Source: Hydrogenoanaerobacterium saccharovorans
Lineage (GTDB): Bacteria > Bacillota > Clostridia > Oscillospirales > Ruminococcaceae
DNA: 64,000 bases
Assembly: GCF_016901815.1 (NCBI RefSeq)
Contig: NZ_JACSNR010000004.1
Location: forward strand, 62,001 to 126,000
Direction of reading: 5' to 3'
Shown here: in pieces, positions 9,271 through 17,050 of the stretch
Layout of the letters: each line of letters begins with the position of its first letter
Position numbering within the stretch: the stretch's first letter is position 1
The notes under the pieces: model-generated
Seen by the model: only the letters and a program-made list of their open reading frames with translations
Database searches by the model: none
What the model was told of the DNA's origin: nothing
Made by a program: the position numbers and the translations under genes

Positions 9271-10218
9271 TCAGAAGGTATCCCAGTTGGTATCGATATC
9301 CATCATACCCAGCCGCTGCAGCAGTTCGTAGGCCGCGTTGTAGCCCAGTTTCTTTTCACGGTAGTTCATAGCCGCTACTTCCAGGATGACGGCGATATTC
9401 CGTCCGGGCTTCACCGGAATGGTGATGGACGGCACCTGGACACCGAGAATATCGGTGTAGTGATCCTCCATGCCCATGCGGTCATAGACCTTGTTGTCGT
9501 CCCAGAGCTCCAGGTTGACGATGAGATCCACATCCACGCTGGACTTGATGGCGCCCATACCGAAAATACGCCGGGCATTGATGATGCCGATGCCCCGCAG
9601 CTCCAGGAAGTGCCGGATATTGTCCGGCGAGGTGCCGGAAATGCGCTGGGCTGTGATCTTGCGCAATTCCACGGCGTCATCCGCCACCAGGCGGTGTCCG
9701 CGCTTGATGAGCTCCACGGCGGTTTCACTCTTACCGACGCCGCTGTCGCCCATGATGAGCATGCCTTCGCCGTACACCTCCATCAGCACGCCGTGACGGG
9801 TGAGCCGGGGTGCCAGTTCTGTATTCAGGAAGAGGATCAGCGACGAGATAAAGGTGGAGGTATTCTCTGTGGTGGTCAGCAGCGGAATACCGGTCTGCTT
9901 TGCCGCATCCACCATGCTCTGGGGTGCTTCCAGCCCCTTTGCCAGGATTACAGCCGGAGGATTGGCCTTGAAGAATTCCAGGTACCGGATCTTGGCCTCC
10001 TCCTCGGTATAGCGGTTCATAAAGACGATCTCGCTCTCGCCCAGAACCTGGGTACGGCGCTCGTCAAATACTTCAAAAAAGCCAGCCAGCTGCAGACCCG
10101 GACGGTTTACATCCGAACTGCGGATAAAAATTTCATCCGGAGGCTTGGGCAAGGCCAGCACCTTCAGATCAAAGGCCTGGATGATCTTTTCCAGTGTGAC
10201 TTCATAAGCAGTAGCCAT
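9271..10218 (-). CDS. hprK: HPr kinase/phosphorylase HprK
   Basis: Bifunctional serine kinase/phosphorylase acting on Ser46 of HPr, the central switch of carbon catabolite control in Firmicutes. The 315-residue protein has the N-terminal regulatory domain to about residue 130, the P-loop GDSGVGKSE near 155, and the HprK signature LRGIGIINARRIFGMGAI near 205. ATG at 10218 follows GGAGAGGAGAA; an upstream in-frame TTG is less likely. First gene of the minus-strand operon, with its own promoter overlapped by an inverted repeat. Its substrate HPr is encoded at 13.8-14.1 kb; a PTS enzyme I gene is not in the window. Confidence 0.96.
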   Translation of the reverse strand: MATAYEVTLEKIIQAFDLKVLALPKPPDEIFIRSSDVNRPGLQLAGFFEVFDERRTQVLGESEIVFMNRYTEEEAKIRYLEFFKANPPAVILAKGLEAPQSMVDAAKQTGIPLLTTTENTSTFISSLILFLNTELAPRLTRHGVLMEVYGEGMLIMGDSGVGKSETAVELIKRGHRLVADDAVELRKITAQRISGTSPDNIRHFLELRGIGIINARRIFGMGAIKSSVDVDLIVNLELWDDNKVYDRMGMEDHYTDILGVQVPSITIPVKPGRNIAVILEVAAMNYREKKLGYNAAYELLQRLGMMDIDTNWDTF

Positions 10219-10265
10219 AACGGTTCTCCTCTCCGGCAAACATGCCCGAACATGATGTTACCTAT

Positions 10266-10294
10266 ATTATATATTACACCGGGCCCTTATTCAA
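10266..10294 (-). promoter_or_regulatory. sigma-A promoter of the hprK operon
   Basis: Minus-strand TTGAAT, 17-base spacer, TATAAT. The -35 hexamer is covered by the inverted repeat at 10290-10306. Confidence 0.6.
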
Positions 10295-10306
10295 ATAGTA
10301 TTTGAA
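10290..10306. promoter_or_regulatory. candidate operator over the hprK -35 box
   Basis: A perfect palindrome TTCAAAT-AGT-ATTTGAA (7-bp arms) overlaps the -35 of hprK, a position typical of repressor operators. The regulator is unknown; it does not look like a cre site, which would carry a central CG. Confidence 0.45.
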
Positions 10307-10347
10307 CTTTCCATCCGCCCATCCGGGAGATTTCTGTGGGGTATTTC

Positions 10348-10376
10348 TTGTGCAAAACACCCTTTTGTGTTATACT
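10348..10376 (+). promoter_or_regulatory. putative promoter of the glycosyltransferase operon
   Basis: TTGTGC, 17-base spacer, TATACT, about 80 bases before the glycosyltransferase ATG. Confidence 0.4.
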
Positions 10377-10456
10377 GATTGCGCAGAATGACCCCAAAAT
10401 CCATGGGATTTTTTATATCAACCATGATCTGTTTGTTTTTACAAAGGAGAGGAACT

Positions 10457-11686
10457 ATGCGTATTGCACTGTTTACCGAAACCTATCTGCCATATATCAA
10501 TGGCGTGGTAACCCACGTCAAGCTTCTGCGGGAGGGTCTGGAAAAGCTGGGACACACCGTTCTGGTAGTCACTTCCGACCCCAATACCCATCATCACTAC
10601 ATCGAGGACGGCGTGCTGCACTGTCCCGCTGTCAAACTCAAGAAAATCTATGGCTACGGCCTGGCTTCCCCTTACAGCCACACCCGTACCAAGCTGCTGG
10701 AGGAGTTCCATCCGGACATCATCCACATCCATACAGAATTCTCCATGGGTATTTCCGGCATCCATATCGCCCACAAGCTCAAGGTGCCGCTGGTATATAC
10801 CCTTCACACCATGTATGACGACTATGTCTACTATGTGGCGCCCAAGCACCTTTCCAAGCTGGCCCGGGAGGTGTCCCGCAAGTATGCCCGGCATCTGGCC
10901 CACCGTGCCCAGGCCCTCACCAGCCCGTCGGAAAAGGGCAGCATCTACTTCCGGGAAGCCGGCATCACCAAACCGGTGAATGTAATCCCCAACGCCGTGG
11001 AACTGGATCGCTTCATGGTGAAGAACATCGACCCCGTTGCCATCAAGGCGGTGCGGGAGAAGTACCAGCTGCCGGAGGACAAGATGCTCGCCTGCTTTGT
11101 GGGACGGCTCGGCAAGGAAAAGAGCGTGGATGTGCTGCTGGACTACTGGGCCAGGGAGATCCGCCCGGAGGATGGCATCCACCTCATGGTGATCGGCGAT
11201 GGCCCGGTCCGGGAGGAACTGGAACAGCAGGCCCGGGATCTGGGCATCACCGATATGGTGCTGTTCACCGGCGCCATTCCCCATGCGGAGCTGCCGCCCT
11301 ATCTGGCGGTGTGCGATGTCTATGTCACCGCCTCCCTCTCGGATACCAACTCCATCTCGATGCTGGAGGGAGAAGCCGCTGGCCTGCCGGTGCTGCAGCG
11401 CCTGGACCCGATCAATGCCAACCAGGTCATCGAAGGAGACAACGGCTATCTGTTCAACTCGGCTGAGGAACTGGGGCTCAAGCTGCGCAAGATCAAGAAC
11501 ATGAGCCGGGAGGATCTGCTGGCGCTCAAGGACCGCACCACCCGCTTTGTGAAAAACAGCGGCGCGGAAAACCTGGCCAACTACACCCTTTCGGTTTACC
11601 ACGCTGTCTACAAGGACCGGCTGAAGCAGATGGCTTCCCGTCCGGAACTGCTCCAGCTCTTCCCCTTCCCCGGAAACCGGAAATAA
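10457..11686 (+). CDS. glycosyltransferase family 4 protein
   Basis: A 409-residue GT-B glycosyltransferase. It begins MRIALFTETYLPYINGV and shows the acceptor-side motif HIHTEFSMG near residue 90, YTLHTMYDDY near 115, IPNAVELDRF near 190, and the donor-site block FVGRLGKEKSVDVLL near 220. This pattern is that of GT4 enzymes such as diacylglycerol glucosyltransferases or mannosyltransferases acting at the inner membrane face. The acceptor and sugar cannot be told from sequence. In the donor motif the first glutamate of the usual E-x7-E is an aspartate (DTNSISMLE). RBS GGAGAGG; an upstream in-frame ATG at 10388 has no ribosome site. The FAD dehydrogenase starts 18 bases later, so the two are probably cotranscribed. 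Confidence 0.85.
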   Translation: MRIALFTETYLPYINGVVTHVKLLREGLEKLGHTVLVVTSDPNTHHHYIEDGVLHCPAVKLKKIYGYGLASPYSHTRTKLLEEFHPDIIHIHTEFSMGISGIHIAHKLKVPLVYTLHTMYDDYVYYVAPKHLSKLAREVSRKYARHLAHRAQALTSPSEKGSIYFREAGITKPVNVIPNAVELDRFMVKNIDPVAIKAVREKYQLPEDKMLACFVGRLGKEKSVDVLLDYWAREIRPEDGIHLMVIGDGPVREELEQQARDLGITDMVLFTGAIPHAELPPYLAVCDVYVTASLSDTNSISMLEGEAAGLPVLQRLDPINANQVIEGDNGYLFNSAEELGLKLRKIKNMSREDLLALKDRTTRFVKNSGAENLANYTLSVYHAVYKDRLKQMASRPELLQLFPFPGNRK

Positions 11687-11704
11687 ACTAAGGAGGACTT
11701 CGTC

Positions 11705-13090
11705 ATGAGTTTTCGTTCCAAGTATGATGTTGCCATCATCGGCGGCGGCATCGGCGGCCTGATGACTGCTTACCGCCTGGCAGAAAAAGCTCCGGAGCTG
11801 TCCATCTGCCTGCTGGAGCGGGGCCGGGATATCCGGGACCGCATCTGTCCCATTGTAGCCGGTAAGGTCAAGAAGTGCATCAAGTGCGATCCCTGCGCCA
11901 TTATGGAAGGCCTGGCTGGTGCCGGCGCCTTTTCGGACGGCAAGTATGTCATCTCCACCGAATACGGCGGCTGGCTCACCGACTTTCTCCCGCCTGAAAC
12001 GGTAATCCGCTACATTGAGGAAGCGGACAGCATCATGGTACAGCACGGAGCCACCACCGAGCGGTTCCAGCCCAATGACGAACTCAAGCGGCTCTGTCTG
12101 GAGTATGACCTGCACATGCAGCAGGCTCAGGTCAAGCATCTCGGCACCGACTCCAACTTTGAGACCATGGGGCACCTCATCGACTCGCTCCGGGACAAGG
12201 TGGACATCCACTCCCGCACCACCGTCACCGATGTGGACCGGGAAACCCATCAGATCACAGCCTGTGATGCCGAAGGGGAGCACCAGTTCACAGCGGACCG
12301 CATCATCTTTGCGGTGGGACGGGCCGGCTCCAACTTCTTCTCGGGCTGGTGCCAGAAAAACGGCATTCCCCTGCGCAACAACCAGGTGGACATCGGTGTG
12401 CGGGTAGAGCTGCCCTCGATGATCTGGGAGCACTTCTCCAAGAAGATCTACGAGCCCAAGATCCTCTACCGCTCCAAACAGTATGGCGATACCACCCGGA
12501 TGTTCTGCTTCAATGAGCGGGGCCAGGTGGTCACCGAGAATACCGACGGCATTCTCACCGTCAATGGTCACGCCTTCCGCAGCGAGGAGAAAAAGTCCAA
12601 GAACTCCAACTTCGCGCTGCTCTCCACCATCCGCTTTACCCAGCCCTTCAACTCCCCCATCGAATATGCCCGCCATGTGGCAAGCCTTGCCAACCTCATC
12701 AGCGGCGGCAGCGTGCTGGTACAGCGCCTGGGCGACCTGATGGCAGGACGGCGCACCGATGAAAAGCGTCTGGCCCAGTCCTATACCCGTCCTACCCTGG
12801 ATGCGGTTCCCGGCGATCTGAGCCTGTGTATGCCCAAGCGCCAGCTGGACAACATCGTGGAGACCCTCTATGCCCTGGACAAGATCGCACCCGGCACTGC
12901 CAACTACGATACCCTGCTCTACGGCATCGAGTGCAAGTACTACTCCGCCCGTCCGGAGTGCGAAAACTTTGTGCTGCACGGCACCAGAGAGATCTATGCC
13001 ATCGGCGACGGCGCCGGTATCACCCGCTCTCTTTCCCAGGCTGCTGCCAACGGCCTGTATGTAGCGGATCAGATCCTTGCCGCCCGCTGA
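11705..13090 (+). CDS. FAD-dependent dehydrogenase (COG2509-like)
   Basis: A 461-residue flavoprotein. The N-terminal Rossmann motif YDVAIIGGGIGGLMTAYRL binds FAD; VKKCIKCDPCAIMEGLAGAGAFSDGK type residues follow near 60, where three cysteines (C-x2-C-x2-C) might hold a metal or redox centre; a second nucleotide-binding region RIIFAVGRAGSNFF is near 200; and IYAIGDGAGITRSLSQAAANG at the C-terminus is the flavin-closing motif. Proteins of this kind are frequent in Clostridia and annotated only as NAD(FAD)-utilising dehydrogenases; the substrate is unknown. AGGAGG precedes the ATG. It is the second gene of the unit started by the glycosyltransferase and is followed by a strong terminator. Confidence 0.8.
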   Translation: MSFRSKYDVAIIGGGIGGLMTAYRLAEKAPELSICLLERGRDIRDRICPIVAGKVKKCIKCDPCAIMEGLAGAGAFSDGKYVISTEYGGWLTDFLPPETVIRYIEEADSIMVQHGATTERFQPNDELKRLCLEYDLHMQQAQVKHLGTDSNFETMGHLIDSLRDKVDIHSRTTVTDVDRETHQITACDAEGEHQFTADRIIFAVGRAGSNFFSGWCQKNGIPLRNNQVDIGVRVELPSMIWEHFSKKIYEPKILYRSKQYGDTTRMFCFNERGQVVTENTDGILTVNGHAFRSEEKKSKNSNFALLSTIRFTQPFNSPIEYARHVASLANLISGGSVLVQRLGDLMAGRRTDEKRLAQSYTRPTLDAVPGDLSLCMPKRQLDNIVETLYALDKIAPGTANYDTLLYGIECKYYSARPECENFVLHGTREIYAIGDGAGITRSLSQAAANGLYVADQILAAR

Positions 13091-13110
13091 CTTTCCCCGA
13101 AATACAGCAA

Positions 13111-13144
13111 AATGCCCGGGTCACGGTGACCCGGGCATTTTTTG
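13111..13144 (+). terminator. bidirectional terminator
   Basis: AATGCCCGGGTCAC/GTGACCCGGGCATT, a near-perfect hairpin with T-run on the plus strand and a shorter one on the minus strand, between the convergent FAD dehydrogenase and nitroreductase genes. Confidence 0.85.
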
Positions 13145-13159
13145 TTCCGAATTCTGTCG

Positions 13160-13672
13160 TTACCGCTTCCAGCCGTTCTTGTATACCAGCTCTTCCAGCG
13201 GCTTGCGGTCCCGCGGACGGCCCTCTTCTGCCGGATAGCCCAGAGGAGTCAGTGCGACCACATCATACTCTGCGGGAATGCCCAGTGCCTCCTTGAGAGG
13301 TTCCTGGGTAAATCCGCCGATCCAGCAGGTGCCAAGGCCTTCGGCAGTGGCAGCCAGCATCATAAAGCTCATGGCAATGGAGCAGTCCACTGTGGAGGCA
13401 CGCTGGTCACAGCCCATAACCCGGGTGCTGTCCGAGCAGACGATCACAGCCATGGGAGCCTTGCCCATCAGAGCCTGACCCATGCAGGCCTCCTGGACCT
13501 TCTTCATCAGGTCGGGATCGTCCACCACAATGAAACGGGTGGCATTGGAGCAGCGGGCAGTGGGTGCCAGACGGCCAGCTTCCAGAATGCGCTGGAGCTT
13601 TTCCGGCTCAACCGGACGCTTCTCAAAATCACGGATGCTCTTTCTGGTTTCAATGGATTCATATACAGTCAT
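13160..13672 (-). CDS. nitroreductase family protein
   Basis: A 170-residue FMN-dependent nitroreductase-fold protein. The N-terminal YESIETRKSIRDF motif contacts FMN phosphate, LEAGRLAPTARCSNATRF forms the active-site helix, and TCWIGGF...LGIPAEYDVVALTPLGYPAE is the usual C-terminal block. It probably uses NAD(P)H to reduce nitro compounds, quinones or flavin in the cytoplasm; the true substrate is unknown. A monocistronic gene with AGGAGG before the ATG, bounded by terminators on both sides. It differs from the second nitroreductase at 21.4 kb. Confidence 0.88.
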   Translation of the reverse strand: MTVYESIETRKSIRDFEKRPVEPEKLQRILEAGRLAPTARCSNATRFIVVDDPDLMKKVQEACMGQALMGKAPMAVIVCSDSTRVMGCDQRASTVDCSIAMSFMMLAATAEGLGTCWIGGFTQEPLKEALGIPAEYDVVALTPLGYPAEEGRPRDRKPLEELVYKNGWKR

Positions 13673-13763
13673 GGTTTACAGACCTCCTGTCCGGAAAAAT
13701 GGATATTCCTGTACTTAAAATTATATCGCAGACCGGAGTATCTGTAAAGAGCGGCCCTATAAT

Positions 13764-13790
13764 GAAAAAAGACCGGGAAAACCGGTCTTT
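13764..13790 (-). terminator. terminator after the HPr gene
   Basis: Minus-strand AAAGACCGG/CCGGTCTTT hairpin followed by T-run, 38 bases past the HPr stop. Confidence 0.8.
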
Positions 13791-13827
13791 GGATAATCGA
13801 GCGATTGATTTGTGCGCAGGAGAGTGA

Positions 13828-14091
13828 TTACTCAGCGAAGCCGGACTCTACCAGCTTGACCAGACCGTCCACAGCCTGCTCCTCATCGGAACCATCTGCC
13901 ATGATGCGGATTGTAGTACCGCCTACGATACCCAGGGACAGTACGCCCAGAAGGCTCTTGGCATTTACTCTTCTCTCATCCTTCTCAACCCATACAGAAG
14001 ACTTGAACTCATTTGCCTTCTGGATAAAGAATGTAGCCGGACGAGCGTGCAGACCAACCTGATTCTTAACAGAAACTTCCTTTACGAACAT
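13828..14091 (-). CDS. ptsH: phosphocarrier protein HPr
   Basis: The 87-residue phosphocarrier of the PEP-dependent sugar phosphotransferase system. His15 lies in GLHARPATFFIQKA and is phosphorylated by enzyme I; Ser46 lies in KSLLGVLSLGI at exactly the canonical position and is the HprK target. Having both residues marks it as true HPr and not Crh, which lacks His15. Monocistronic with its own promoter and terminator; in many Firmicutes ptsH sits next to ptsI, which is not found here. RBS TAGGAGA. Confidence 0.95.
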   Translation of the reverse strand: MFVKEVSVKNQVGLHARPATFFIQKANEFKSSVWVEKDERRVNAKSLLGVLSLGIVGGTTIRIMADGSDEEQAVDGLVKLVESGFAE

Positions 14092-14171
14092 AGCAATAAC
14101 TCTCCTATTTCATTGATTTAACTTGACCATATCGTGTGGCATACTTCAAACTGTACATACCATCTGATAAT

Positions 14172-14199
14172 ATTATAGCATAACTCGAATTTCCGTCAA
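14172..14199 (-). promoter_or_regulatory. sigma-A promoter of ptsH
   Basis: Minus-strand TTGACG, 16-base spacer, TATAAT, about 80 bases upstream of the HPr ATG. Confidence 0.65.
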
Positions 14200-14292
14200 T
14201 TCAAAAATCGCAATTCAAAAGTCAAAACCCGGTTTTTTCTGCTTGTTTTCTAAGCATTTCCTGCTTCCAGGGGCTGTATTTGTGCAGATAAA

Positions 14293-15012
14293 CTATAAAA
14301 TTTTCAACATGTTCAGCAGATTGTTCAGCACTGGAACAATCATTGCCGGGAGAAGGTTGGCTGTTTTGATTTTAGCGTTCATCAGGAGGTTGAGTCCGAT
14401 GCAGATCACAATGGCATATCCCACCATACAGATCATATTCAGCAGATCATCGGATATATAAGGCGCCAGGAATCCGGCACAGAGTGTGATGGCTCCCTGA
14501 TAGATCAGGGTCGGCACAGCGGCAAAGGCCACGCCGATTCCCAGGCTCGAAGCCAGCACCAGACAGGTGACAAAATCCAGGGTGCTCTTGACCAGCAGCA
14601 CTTCGTTATTGCCGGTAAGGCCCTCATTGAGCGCTCCCACAATGGACATGGCTCCCACACAGGTGATGATGGACGCGGTGATGAATCCCTGGGAAAAGTC
14701 CTCGATATGTACCCGCTTTTCCACAGCGTCCCCCAGGCCGCTGAGCCGGTCATCGATCCGCAGCAGCTCGCCTGCCAGACACCCCAGCACCAGGCTCACC
14801 AGCAGCAGCAGACCGCCGCTGTCGCTGATGCCGCCGTCGGCATCCACTGTAAACATCGAGGCGATCACACCGTTGAGGCCGATCAGTCCCACTGCCAGCC
14901 CCTGAATCCGGGTCAGGCTTTCCTCCACCCGATGCGGAATTCCCTTCTTTGCCAGCATTCCCAATACTGCACCGGCTACAATCGCAGCCATATTGATCCA
15001 TGTTCCTGTCAT
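14293..15012 (-). CDS. DUF554 family membrane protein (YqgA/YdfK-like)
   Basis: A 239-residue integral membrane protein with about seven hydrophobic segments, no signal peptide and no recognised enzyme motif. MTGTWINMAAIVAGAVLGML at the start, GLNGVIASMF near 45, and GVAFAAVPTLIYQGAITLCA near 165 are typical of DUF554. The family is widespread in Firmicutes and E. coli (YqgA) and has no established function; transport has been suggested only from topology. Its start ATG overlaps the trmD stop (ATGA), so it is probably translationally coupled to and cotranscribed with the ribosome-maturation operon. Confidence 0.88.
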   Translation of the reverse strand: MTGTWINMAAIVAGAVLGMLAKKGIPHRVEESLTRIQGLAVGLIGLNGVIASMFTVDADGGISDSGGLLLLVSLVLGCLAGELLRIDDRLSGLGDAVEKRVHIEDFSQGFITASIITCVGAMSIVGALNEGLTGNNEVLLVKSTLDFVTCLVLASSLGIGVAFAAVPTLIYQGAITLCAGFLAPYISDDLLNMICMVGYAIVICIGLNLLMNAKIKTANLLPAMIVPVLNNLLNMLKIL

Positions 15013-15770
15013 TCTTCTGTATCATCTCCTGTTTGTGACTGCTCTTCCCGCAGTCTGCGCAGCACCTGCTTATCCTCATCGGTCAGCGGCGCTGTCCGGA
15101 GCAGATCCGGACGCTTGCGCAAGGTGTTTTCCAGTGACTTTTCCCGGCGCCACTGGTCGATCTTGGCATGGTTGCCATTCTGGAGCACCTCCGGCACCTC
15201 CCGTCCATGCCATACCGGCGGACGGGTGTAATGGGGATACTCCAGCAGGCCGTTGTAGTGGCTCTCGTCCATGTAGCAGCTCTCGTCTGCCAGGACGCCC
15301 TCGCACAGACGCCCGACTGCATCCACCACCACCAGCGCCCCCAGCTCGCCGCCGGTGAGCACATAGTCGCCAATGCTGATCTCCTCATCGACGATCTCAT
15401 CAATGACCCGCTGGTCCACACCCTCATAGTGACCGCAGAGGATCAGGATGTGCTCCATCCGGGAGAGCTCAATGGCACGCTTTTCGGTGAACGGCTTGCC
15501 CTGAGGGCTCATGAAAATCACATGGGGACGGGCGCCGAAGTCCTCACACACCGCCTCATAACAGCGATAGATGGGCTCTGCCTGCATGAGCATTCCCTTG
15601 CCGCCGCCATAGGGAGTGTCGTCCACCCGGCGGTGCTTGTCCAGGGTGTAATCCCGGATGTTGCGGCAGTGGATGTCCAGCTTGCCGGCCCGCCGGGCCC
15701 GTCCGATAATGCTCTCACTGAGCACCGTTTCGCACATATCCGGGAACAGGGTCGCAATCTCAATCCTCAT
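15009..15770 (-). CDS. trmD: tRNA (guanine37-N1)-methyltransferase TrmD
   Basis: SPOUT-class methyltransferase that adds m1G at position 37 of tRNAs reading CNN codons, preventing +1 frameshifting. The 253-residue protein has the N-terminal MRIEIATLFPDM, the VDDTPYGGGKGM loop near residue 50, and the trefoil-knot SAM site LILCGHYEGVDQRV and SIGDYVLTGGELGA near 110-140, followed by HYTRPPVWHG and the usual C-terminal helical domain. The ATG at 15770 overlaps the end of rimM by 11 bases; a TTG one codon earlier is unlikely to be used. Classic rimM-trmD pair of the ffh-rpsP region; rplS, often next, is not present. Confidence 0.96.
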   Translation of the reverse strand: MRIEIATLFPDMCETVLSESIIGRARRAGKLDIHCRNIRDYTLDKHRRVDDTPYGGGKGMLMQAEPIYRCYEAVCEDFGARPHVIFMSPQGKPFTEKRAIELSRMEHILILCGHYEGVDQRVIDEIVDEEISIGDYVLTGGELGALVVVDAVGRLCEGVLADESCYMDESHYNGLLEYPHYTRPPVWHGREVPEVLQNGNHAKIDQWRREKSLENTLRKRPDLLRTAPLTDEDKQVLRRLREEQSQTGDDTEE

Positions 15771-16278
15771 CAAACAGGCCCTCCAGCGGTGTGATATGCA
15801 TCACGCCTTCTTCCAGATCCACACCGGCAATCACCTGCTTGATGGCAGGGATCAGCACAGTGGAACGGCCTTCCCGGGCAATGTGGTACACATCATTTGC
15901 TCCGGTAGAGGATACATCTTCCACCACACCGTATTCCACCGACGGATCAGCGGCATCAATGACCCGCAGGCCGATGAGATCCTGGATAAAGTAATCCCCA
16001 GGAGCCAGCTTGACATCGGCACGCCGCAGATACAGCACCCGACCCCGCCAGTTGCGTGCCTCTTCGGGGGTATCCAGTCCTTCCAGCTTGAGGACGCTCA
16101 TATTCCCGGCTACCTTGGCGGACAGCACCTTTACCGGACGGGTGCCGGCAGCGTCCAGATACAAGGTGCCGAACTGCCCCAGAAATTCCGGGCCGTCACA
16201 CCAGGGCTGTACCTTGACTTCTCCACGGACTCCATGTGTTGTGACGATCTTCCCGCATTCCAAATATTCCTTCGGCAT
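15760..16278 (-). CDS. rimM: ribosome maturation factor RimM
   Basis: Assists assembly of the 30S head by binding S19. The 172-residue protein has the N-terminal beta-barrel (YLECGKIVTTHGVRGEVKV) and the C-terminal PRC-barrel (LAPGDYFIQDLIGLRV...LIPAIKQVI). The ATG at 16278 lies 5 bases after AGGAGGG; an upstream in-frame start lacks such a site. The gene follows khpA after a strong terminator-like hairpin at 16407-16436, and overlaps trmD. Confidence 0.94.
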   Translation of the reverse strand: MPKEYLECGKIVTTHGVRGEVKVQPWCDGPEFLGQFGTLYLDAAGTRPVKVLSAKVAGNMSVLKLEGLDTPEEARNWRGRVLYLRRADVKLAPGDYFIQDLIGLRVIDAADPSVEYGVVEDVSSTGANDVYHIAREGRSTVLIPAIKQVIAGVDLEEGVMHITPLEGLFDED

Positions 16279-16406
16279 AAGGCCCTCCTGTAATCTGTCA
16301 TTCATTGGTTTTCAGCATTTTATGCAGTGTGCATCTTCATTTCGGATAGGGCGTTGGCAGATTCCCCGGACAGCAAGGCCGCGGACAGATTTCCCCCTAC
16401 ATAAAT

Positions 16407-16436
16407 GAAAAAAGGGAAAGTCCCAGCTTTCCCTTT
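16407..16436 (-). terminator. terminator-like hairpin between khpA and rimM
   Basis: Minus-strand AAAGGGAAAG/CTTTCCCTTT stem and T-run. It sits inside what is usually one transcription unit, so it probably sets the level of rimM-trmD relative to rpsP. Confidence 0.8.
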
Positions 16437-16442
16437 CCAGTG

Positions 16443-16676
16443 TCAGTCGATTTCAACAACCACTTTCATTTCTTTTTTGGTAGCCGCCGCTCTGACAACT
16501 GTTCGAATAGCCTTGGCGATCCGCCCCTGCTTTCCGATCACACGGCCCATATCATCTTCCGCTACATGCAGATGATAGGTAATGGTACCATCTTCAGCAG
16601 GAGCATCCGCTTTAACAGTGACGGATTCCTTGTCCTCCACCAGACCTCTGGCTATTGCTGCGATCAGTTCTTCCAT
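16443..16676 (-). CDS. khpA: KH domain RNA-binding protein KhpA
   Basis: A 77-residue single KH-domain protein. The GxxG loop is in VIGKQGRIAKAIRTVVRAA, followed by the final strand KVVVEID. KhpA works with KhpB (Jag) in other Firmicutes as an RNA-chaperone pair affecting division and cell elongation. Position between rpsP and rimM is conserved across Firmicutes. ATG at 16676 follows AAAGGAGA. Confidence 0.92.
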   Translation of the reverse strand: MEELIAAIARGLVEDKESVTVKADAPAEDGTITYHLHVAEDDMGRVIGKQGRIAKAIRTVVRAAATKKEMKVVVEID

Positions 16677-16736
16677 AAGCAATCTCCTTTTCCGACCTAT
16701 GTTTCGGACAGGAAACTATCCGACCATCCCGTGTGA

Positions 16737-16979
16737 TTAAAGAGCGCCGTTCTTCTTGAGCAGAGCCTTTACGGTATCGGTGGGCTGAGCGCCGTTGGCG
16801 ATCCACTTCTGAGCCTTCTCAGCGTCGATCTTTACAACAGCCGGTTCCTTGGTGGGATCATAGTAACCGATCTCCTCGATGAAACGACCATCTCTGGGGA
16901 AACGGGAATCCGCTACCACTACACGATAGAACGGAGCCTTCTTAGCACCCATGCGACGCAGTCTTATTTTAACAGCCAT
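16737..16979 (-). CDS. rpsP: 30S ribosomal protein S16
   Basis: The 80-residue S16 begins [24 protein letters not shown], followed by [13 protein letters not shown], the invariant S16 signature. It binds 16S rRNA in the 30S body. AGGAGGTGA precedes the ATG. It lies between ffh and khpA in the conserved SRP/ribosome cluster. Confidence 0.97.
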   Translation of the reverse strand: MAVKIRLRRMGAKKAPFYRVVVADSRFPRDGRFIEEIGYYDPTKEPAVVKIDAEKAQKWIANGAQPTDTVKALLKKNGAL

Positions 16980-17050
16980 GACTGTCACCTCCTGTAAGTA
17001 TTTGAAAAAATTGATCTATTTTTACGCCCGGACGGACATAAAAACCAAAG

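Noticed and set aside
10439-12979. 846-codon minus-strand frame opposite the glycosyltransferase and FAD genes
   Set aside because: Shadow of two well-supported genes.
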